Source: Adiantum capillus-veneris | Lineage: Eukaryota > Streptophyta > Polypodiopsida > Polypodiales > Pteridaceae | Assembly: GCA_014529385.2 (NCBI GenBank) | Contig: CM043963.1 | Location: 2,853,001 to 2,917,000 of the forward strand | DNA length: 64,000 nt | Direction: 5' to 3' | Shown here: positions 57,401 to 64,000 of the stretch, in pieces | Position numbering within the stretch: the first letter of the stretch is position 1 | Layout: each line of letters begins with the position of its first letter | Made by a program: the position numbers and the translations under genes | The notes under the pieces: model-generated | The model's database searches: none | What the model saw: the letters and a program-made list of their open reading frames with translations, nothing else | Told to the model about the DNA's origin: nothing

Positions 57401-58530
57401 AGATGGTATGCCGGCTTCTTAAGACCTTGTATGGGCTGAAGCAATCATCTCGTGAATGGTATCGTAAGTTTAATGCATTCATGAGTTCATTGGGCTATGT
57501 ACGCAGTTATGAGGACCCATGCCTCTATACTCGCAAGGCTGCAGATGGTAGTCTTATTGTTTTGGTTTTGTATGTGGATGACATGCTGATCGTAGGGAAG
57601 TGTATTTCTGATGTGGATGCCTTGAAACATAGGCTACATGAGACCTTTGCCATGAAGGATCTTGGGGATGCTAGTCATATTTTGGGTATGCGGATCACTC
57701 GTGATCGTTCTCGCAAGATGCTCTTTCTTAGTCAGAAAGAGTACATTGACAGGGTGCTTGAGCGTTTTCATATGGAAGGGGGGAAGGCCATTAGTACCCC
57801 GTTGCCTCCATATGTAAAACTCAGCCATGATGACTGCCCTCAGACAGATTTGGAGACTACAGAGATGTCTCAGATTCCCTATGCGTCACGTGTTGGTTCC
57901 TTGATGTATGCGATGGTGGCTACGTGTCCAGATCTTGCTCATGCAGTTGGTGTGGTTAGTAGGTACATGTCTAACCCGGGCAAGCGTCATTGGGATGCAG
58001 TGAGAGGTATTCTCAGATACTTGAGAGGGACTTCAGAGTTGTCCCTATGTTATGGTGAGAAGGATATGTCTGTTTGCGGATATACAGATTCAGACTATGC
58101 AGGGTCAGTGGACTCGAGGAAGTCTACTAGTGGCTATGTGTTCACAGTTGCAGGTGGACCGGTTTCGTGGGCATCACGTTTACAGCCATGCGTTGCTTTG
58201 AGCACTACAGAGGCTGAATATATGGCTGCCACTGAGGCTGCCAAGGAGGCCGTATGGCTCTCACGACTAGTGGGAGATCTTGGTATGGCTGGTGATGCTC
58301 CGATTCTACATTGTGATAGCCAGAGTGCCATAGCGTTGGCACGGAATCCTGTCTTCCATGCGAAGACAAAGCACATTGAGGTGAGGTATCACTTCATACG
58401 AGAGGTGCTAGAGGACAAGCGTATAGATCTTGTCAAGGTACACACTGACGATAACCCTGCTGATCTACTCACGAAGTCGTTACCCTCACAGCGGTTTGCA
58501 CACTGTAGATCGCTGATGGGTATGGCTTGA
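54485..58530 (+). pseudogene. Copia Gag-Pol of D, two stops and one frameshift
   Basis: Start ATG 54485 (MGTKEDTVFNIEKLDGANFS, typical copia Gag N-terminus). In-frame TAG at 54953 inside Gag and TAG at 55328 after the knuckle CFHCGRKGHFKQDC (55187-55228); both fit CAG to TAG changes. Protease WVIDSGASFHVT (Asp at 55475); HHCC domain with WHQRLGHMS but FFDHC where two Cys are usual; integrase core LVHSDVCGP, RTDNGGEFMS and QNGVAERMNR. A one-base deletion near 56790 moves RT and RNase H to another frame (56794-58530), with YVDDMLI (57571), GYTDSDYAGS and TEAEYMA. The RKSTSGYVF/GGPVSW RNase H style is that of Tork-like copia elements. Each domain is otherwise well preserved. Confidence 0.92.
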
Positions 58531-58574
58531 CTTCTTTTGCTGTACTTTTGCCACTTTAAAGGCACACTGCCTTT

Positions 58575-58585
58575 AAGTGGGAGAT
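58575..58585 (+). other. Polypurine tract of D
   Basis: AAGTGGGAGAT immediately before the 3' LTR TGTTGGG; the GTGGGAGATTGTTGGG form is common in plant copia elements. Confidence 0.85.
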
Positions 58586-58772
58586 TGTTGGGTTAAAGGC
58601 CCGTGTGCCCGGCTGCCCGTTGTTCAGCCGCCCATGTACAGCCATTCATTTACTCATTCATAATAACTATACTTACTACTACACATTGTAGTGTGAGTAC
58701 CGCCCCGCCACACACTGTGTCTATCTCCTTCTTCGTGCTGGCTCTCTGTGTGTGTGCTCTCCGATCCCAACA
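58586..58772 (+). repeat. 3' LTR of D
   Basis: 187 bp, three substitutions relative to the 5' LTR; followed by AAAAC. Confidence 0.95.
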
Positions 58773-58777
58773 AAAAC

Positions 58778-59795
58778 CACGTCTACTTACAGTTCCAAGA
58801 CTCTGTCATTCGAGTTGATCTTTTAAGTAGTCGAACGTATCCTCTAGGAAATAAATTCATCATTGATAATCGATCAGACACAACAATTCACTCAGCTCCA
58901 TTACAGTATTGTTACACATGTAACGAAGACACGGATATTGGGGAGAACTCTCCTTATATGGATATCCTAACTGGGATGACTGAGTCGGACAATGTGGATT
59001 GGGTCCACCTAGCAGCAACCATAGACACTTGGGGAAATAGGGGGACGACCTGGGTAACACCTGAGGGGGATGAAATGCCTGTACCCTCAAATATGCTACA
59101 AGCAATGCATATCGCTTCTGACAAGACTCATCCTAATGTAACGAAGAAAACATACAAGTGGGTCCCTAAAGCTTCTTTAGTGACCATAGCTCGTGCTAAA
59201 AAAACAGAAGCCTTGTAAGAAACGTACCACTTGCTCCAAGAAAAGTAAGAAAATGTTGCGATGGATCCCTAAACGACTATTGGAAGCCCAAGGCTACTAT
59301 CAAGGAAATGATCAAATCTGGGTGCCAAAACGTAGATTGTGCTCTTACCTATCACCTGACCCATGTGAGCCCAATCCCGTAGCTCCAAAACGAATCAATG
59401 ATCGTGGAAAGAAAAAAATCACAGAATGCTACACACCCGCTCCCGAGCTAGTTTGGGTACCAAAGAAAAAACGATTTGTTCCACCTAGCGCAGGAAGGGG
59501 GGAGTCCCATGAAGCTTCTAGCTCCTCATGTAATGCATCCGTAGAGGTAAAAGATTCTCCATAGCCTCCACCTACAATAGTGGACCTCCATAAAGCTACA
59601 AAGGAATCCACACCTCCCAGTGTTCAAGAATCACCTGATGAACTACTTCAAGATCGATCTTGGGAGAGTACCTTACCACCCTTGCAACTAGACGAGGCGC
59701 CTAAGGTAATAGAAAACTACTGGCAAAAATCTCCACCTATTACCAACTGGAACAATTGGTTTCAAAGGGTGACAAGCTCATTTCAAACGGTATGA
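58778..59795 (+). pseudogene. B2 polyprotein, 3' part with W-[VI]-P-K region
   Basis: Resumes B2 after D with HVYLQFQDSV. Reads the same unknown region as B1: YKWVPKASLV, LRWIPKRLLE, IWVPKRRLC and VWVPKKKRFV, then the Trp-rich end ENYWQKSPPITNWNNWF and the stop at 59795. One extra A in an A-run near 59200 shifts frame and a TAG at 59562 replaces CAG. From about 58949 on it is about 97% identical to B1, whereas just upstream the two are about 74% identical. Confidence 0.88.
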
Positions 59796-61437
59796 TCTAC
59801 CCAAGGAAGGGGGGAGTGTTGGTTGACAGTCATCATTCATTTGTTTCCCTTTCACCCTTTTTCCCTGACCTCTCAATCACCAATCTTAGGGAATGTACAT
59901 ATAAAGCTTTATACTCACAAAAAACAAAAAAATAAAGAGCAAGAGCAATTAGCAAACGAGTATGCACAATAAAAGTCAAAACATTGACCCAGACCTACAC
60001 ATTTACATCCGGTACACTGAAACAGAAACCTATGTCATGAAACACCTTTGATCCTCATCACTTGAGTGATGGAGGGTAGGTAAGATTAGTACGATAGGAG
60101 TGTTTCTGTTTTAGAGTTGAGTGATTAGCAAAGTTCTCTTTTCACACTAATGTGCCTCCTGGAGGTATTCCTTTTGTTTCCTAGTGTGTACAGGAGCGTG
60201 TTGCTATTGATAGGATTTGGACCTTCATGGAATCTTTATCTCGACTCACTCTTCAAATCAAGCGCGACCATCGACACAAACAGGTGTTTCTTGTCCATTA
60301 GCATTGCCCCTTATCTTTTTTGCATCTTTGATTGTCTGCTTTAATTGTGATTGGTAGGATAATGTCCAGCACATTTGCTTAGTAACAAACATTTAATTCA
60401 ATGTAACTTTTTGTCATAATCACTTGTCTAGGATTAAAAATCAAGCAGTCCAACTAAGCTAGTTTGACCAAGTTAGGTGTTAGAGATCTTCTCTTAATAC
60501 CATGGGAAATGCCTTCCTAATAATCAATGGTGACTTAGGTTCTTAATCCGATTTAGGCAGCATTGTGTGAAATGTACTAGGGATTTCTAGTGGGCTTCAC
60601 CCTATTGACCTTTAGCTTAAGTATTATAAAGGGATTTTACTAGTGTTATGAGCCTGGGGAGGTGTATCAGTGTTATATGACCCCCCAAAGTTACAAAATT
60701 AAAATGCTGAAAATGAACAAACAAAAAATCAAAGTGCCACACTGTAAAATCTTAAGCTGGAAGAGAAATCTCAGCTTGATTTGGTACTTCACTCACATGT
60801 ATTGCCTATGGTACTAGAGCCCTAGAGGTTTCCAGTGTGGGCGCTTTTCCTTGAAAAGCAAAAAACCCAAGGCATACAAAATAATCACACACATCAAATT
60901 GAATCACCGTGAAAAGAATTTGGGGGGTCAAAGAAAAAGTAATCAGTCAGGCGATGATTTCATGAGAAATTCCTTTTATGGTAGCTTAACTACAAGGTCT
61001 TCTATATATAGCCTCTAGTCAGCCCTCGAACATGAATACTTGGCTCTCACAATTAAACAACTTAATTGACCACAGAAAATTAAGAATCTTACCCATGGTA
61101 TTAATATTCGATCTCTAGTGCCTTTCGACCGTCAAATTAGCGACCCCCAACTTGTTTAATTTTTTACCTTTACATCTATATATGCATTTGATTACATTGC
61201 AATTTAATGTTCATTGCTAACAAATTGTTTGAAATTCTTTTACCAATCAATTTGTCTACCTAAAACTGCATATGCTTTTTAATCACTTATGAGAATGCAA
61301 TTACTGTGCCAATGTTGTTTGATTTTGCAGTGACTGAAGAAGGCTAAGGACATTCATCTCAAATGCTCTTCCACCTCGACGAACGAGCTTCAACTCAATA
61401 GCTTCCGAGGACGGAATCTACATCAGGAAGGGGGGCA
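59796..61437 (+). other. Long 3' non-coding region of B2
   Basis: Matches B1 38164-39778 throughout. Begins with the polypurine look-alike AAGGAAGGGGGGAG at 59803-59816 followed by TGTTGG, has an A-rich tract at 59919-59936, and ends with the true polypurine tract at 61425-61437. No coding potential. Confidence 0.75.
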
Positions 61438-62025
61438 TGTTAACCCTCACGGCTCACGAACACCCCATCACCTACGACGGACGTGTATTATGCATTTGGT
61501 AGAGTCAGGTACCGGGCTTGTCGGACCAATAGGAAAAGGGTAAGAGTGATCGCCGATGAGAGGCGCACTCTAACTGGGACATTCAAGGGATTAGTTGGCT
61601 AAGCATGGGCGCCCAAGTGTGAATGGGGTGAGCTCATATAAAAGCCAACTAAACCTAAAATTCACTCATTGTCTCATTTGTGCAATAGAAGAGTGCTCTT
61701 GCTCCATCTCCATCTTCTTCTTCTTCACCTCCTTGTGTGTGTGTGTATGTGTGTGTGTGTGAGAGAGAGAGAGAGGGAGAGTGTGTGTGCGATCGAGCAT
61801 TACGAAGCACGACGACGGCGAAGCGGTTGATCGCGGCACGACTGCAGTTTCTTCTTCATCGCGGCGAGGAATCCACCACGAAGGCGAGCGTAGAGCGGTG
61901 AGTGACACACCATTTGCTCTCTTGAGCTTGCTAGTTTAGGCTTGTTGTGTGCTTGGAGCCATTTGTGGCTCGCACACGGTGTATCGGCAAGTCCCTTGCT
62001 TCGACAGTGCGGCAAGGAGCGCACA
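61438..62025 (+). repeat. 3' LTR of B2
   Basis: 588 bp, ending GAGCGCACA; longer GT/GA microsatellite (61732-61776) than its partner; followed by target duplication ACGTT. Confidence 0.95.
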
Positions 62026-62030
62026 ACGTT

Positions 62031-62445
62031 CAAGGTGAAAGATTAGCTCTTGGTTTGTTTTCTTCTCTGAGTGACAACCTTAATATACTCACCCCTCTTA
62101 CCTATAGTCGAAAAATCTTGGCAGGTCATCTGGACCACTAATGTAGGAAATAGTTGAGGTACATACCTCGCTTGCACTCGTCAAATATTGCCCCAACATG
62201 GGTTTCCCATCTCTGGCCCTTGTTTGCCCATGCATGCACAAAGGGAGGGGCTGTTCGTCGAAGCTGGACAGGAACAAGGATGCGCTCAACTGTACTCGAG
62301 AAGCTATTGTGCATATCCAAAGCATGAAGTTGCTTACACTTGAAGCAAGTTTACGACAGGATTGCACCAATGAAAAAAACTGTGCACTGACCTGCAGCAA
62401 TCCCAACAATGAGTGGAGCTCAAGGCTAGCCTACAGCCCTTGCGC

Positions 62446-62479
<34 letters not shown>

Positions 62480-62885
62480 CTGTTGGGGGGGTGGGGGGGG
62501 GGGGGGGGGCAACAGAGAGCTTACTATGATCTTGGAGTTCTTACGACCTTGAAGGGACTGACGAGGAGGAGCTCCTTCACGACAGCTATTGGCATCCACG
62601 TCACGATCATTATTGTATCAAGAAGAGGAGCATCTTTGTCTACGCATGCGTAGAGGGAGGGTAGTAGAATCTGGAGGAGGGTTCAACTGTGATCACCTGT
62701 GCTCGAGCACTTAATTGCAAAGCTTGTGGGCATCGTGCAGGACACTGATAGCTCAACGATCCTCTTTGATAGCCTTGCTCACCCAGTTGAGAGTCCTCAT
62801 CGGGTCAAGAAATATCCCTCTTCTCACCACTAGTAAGTACCATCCACAAAGCTCTAGCGCCAGCTCAAACATGGATGGCTCTATG

Positions 62886-62888
<3 letters not shown>
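62031..62888. other. Spacer with (TG)16 and a long G tract
   Basis: No gene recognised. A TG microsatellite spans 62447-62478. At 62485-62509 there are 25 bases that are all G except one T, a strong candidate for a G-quadruplex or an assembly problem. Confidence 0.6.

Positions 62889-62966
<78 letters not shown>
62889..62966 (+). repeat. (CT)39 microsatellite
   Basis: Seventy-eight bases of uninterrupted CT. Confidence 0.97.
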
Positions 62967-62967
<1 letters not shown>

Positions 62968-64000
62968 GCTAGAGCTCCATGCCTTTATCTCTAGTAGTTC
63001 AAACTTAAGTTTGAGCTCATGTGAATAACTACCTAGGCTAGGAGCTCCAACTTAGGGTGCACTACATACAAAGGTGAGACTTGCCATGTGTCTTCATTGT
63101 TCAATTTTGTTCACATTGCCCAAGTGGCACTAAATACTAGAACTTTCTTGGCAAAATGAAACAAATAACTTGCGAGTTTCTAGTTATTGTACAGGTTGCA
63201 AGACATTGGGCTTAGGACTTCAAGCTTTCTTCACATTTCTTGCCACGAAGTGCATGGAGGAGGAGGTCATCTGAGGGGTGCAGGCCGCCCGTCGAGCAGG
63301 TGGGTCCAGACGATGTCCTTATTGTTTTAGGCAACAACATGCTTCCACCTCTACAAATGACCCTACCCAACTAGGTGTTCTAGACAATCTAAATGGTACC
63401 TTATATTTGAGCTCCATGCCTTTATCTACCTACCAGCTCAAACTTAAGTTTGAGCTCCATGTCTATATCTACCTAGAACCTTAGTCGATCTCCAGGCCTC
63501 AATCTACCTTGAAGCCCAAACTCCATGTCTTTTTCTCCTAACATCTTGAGCTCCATCACTATATCTATCTAGAAATTTGATCTCCATATCAAATAGTTTG
63601 AAATAGTTTTTTTTATAGACATTGTATAGCTTACTAGGTCATTTGATCAAAACCATTGCAATCTAGGCCCTATATGAGTGATGGCATACCTTTGATGCAC
63701 TACAAAGTACACCCCATAAATGTTGATGGAAAGTGCTATATAGTTATGGAAGAGAAATGACCAGGAAAAGCAAACAAAAGTGAGTATTTTAGATGATCCA
63801 ACCTTGTCCTCATGTATTAGGAGAATCTTATGCAAGCTATGCAAACCCTTGGTGCAAGCAAAGACACTTTCTTTGATGACTTTTGGCCAAGGTGTATATG
63901 AGAACAAGCTCATCCTCTTGACCTTCCATTGGAAGGTAATCCAAATGCAGGACTTGATGTAAATGAGGGCCACCATTGCTGGTCTGATTCACAATAAATA
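62967..64000. other. Spacer with degenerate GAGCTCCAT repeats
   Basis: GAGCTCCATGCCTTTATCT recurs in varied form near 62970, 63409, 63446 and 63549. Two copies carry the palindromic core CAAACTTAAGTTTGAGCTC (about 63000 and 63431), linking them to the array at 41370-46075. No gene recognised to the window end. Confidence 0.5.

Larger units (their letters stand above)
53098..58772 (+). mobile_element. Ty1/copia element D nested in B2 (5675 bp)
   Basis: Two 187-bp LTRs (TGTTGGGTTAAAGG...CCCAACA) with three differences, perfect target duplication AAAAC (53093-53097 and 58773-58777), initiator Met primer site, 1.2-kb leader, Gag-Pol in copia order, polypurine tract. B2 coding sequence resumes right after the duplication. 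Young by LTR identity (about 98%) yet its coding region has two in-frame stops and one frameshift, so it was probably mobilised by enzymes from another copy or decayed quickly. Confidence 0.96.
47266..62025 (+). mobile_element. Complete family B element B2, carrying nested copia D (14760 bp)
   Basis: LTRs 47266-47850 and 61438-62025, perfect target duplication ACGTT (47261-47265 and 62026-62030), primer site, Gag-protease reading, long 3' non-coding region and polypurine tract, in the same order as B1. Without D it would be about 9.1 kb. The LTRs differ at about a dozen positions plus microsatellite length, so it is older than B1. Again no RT, RNase H or integrase belongs to B2 itself; those seen at 55400-58530 are part of D, which has its own LTRs and duplication. 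Confidence 0.95.

Noticed and set aside
55400-58530. Integrase and RT inside B2 as the missing pol of family B
   Set aside because: They belong to copia element D, which has its own LTRs, primer site and AAAAC target duplication and copia domain order.

Overview
The window reads as a transposon-dense block of a land-plant nuclear genome. Evidence: Ty1/copia and Ty3/gypsy LTR retrotransposons with plant-type primer binding sites (initiator tRNA-Met and tRNA-Asp types), nested insertions with perfect 5-bp target duplications, long (CA)n, (GA)n and (CT)n microsatellites, AT-rich spacer and no bacterial gene organisation. The species cannot be named from the sequence. No intact host gene was found; only decayed coding relics occur between the elements.

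Layout. 1-1430: unrecognised spacer. 1431-4259 (minus): truncated chromovirus-type gypsy copy (family A, copy A2) inserted into 4260-~9035 (minus), a decayed copy (B3) of a second gypsy-like family, B. ~9036-17131 (plus): second family A copy (A1), with decayed gag, protease, RT, RNase H and integrase and a chromodomain-like tail; its 5' LTR is fused to B3 at a CA microsatellite and holds a 347-bp tandem duplication. 17132-26185: old copia copy E2, split by the young copia element E1 (19465-24600), which has 227-bp LTRs with two differences, TSD CCTTC and one uninterrupted 1428-codon Gag-Pol frame. ~26186-27765: decayed coiled-coil coding region of unknown origin. 27766-31456: spacer with palindrome-bearing repeats.

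31462-40353: complete family B element B1 (TSD AGTTT). ~41370-46075: tandem array of roughly 40 units of about 110 bp, each built around a palindrome centred on CTTAAG. 47266-62025: complete family B element B2 (TSD ACGTT), interrupted by copia element D (53098-58772, TSD AAAAC). 62031-64000: spacer with large simple repeats.

The most notable content is family B. Two complete copies with different, perfect target duplications encode a very long Gag (four CCHC knuckles) joined to a retropepsin-like domain and an unknown C-terminal region with four W-[VI]-P-K motifs, but no reverse transcriptase, RNase H or integrase. They look like a non-autonomous family that moves with enzymes supplied in trans. 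B1 and B2 are also mosaics: about 97% identical downstream of one sharp point and about 75% upstream. The palindromic array between them is the second most notable feature. E1 is the only element here that looks able to encode all its own proteins.
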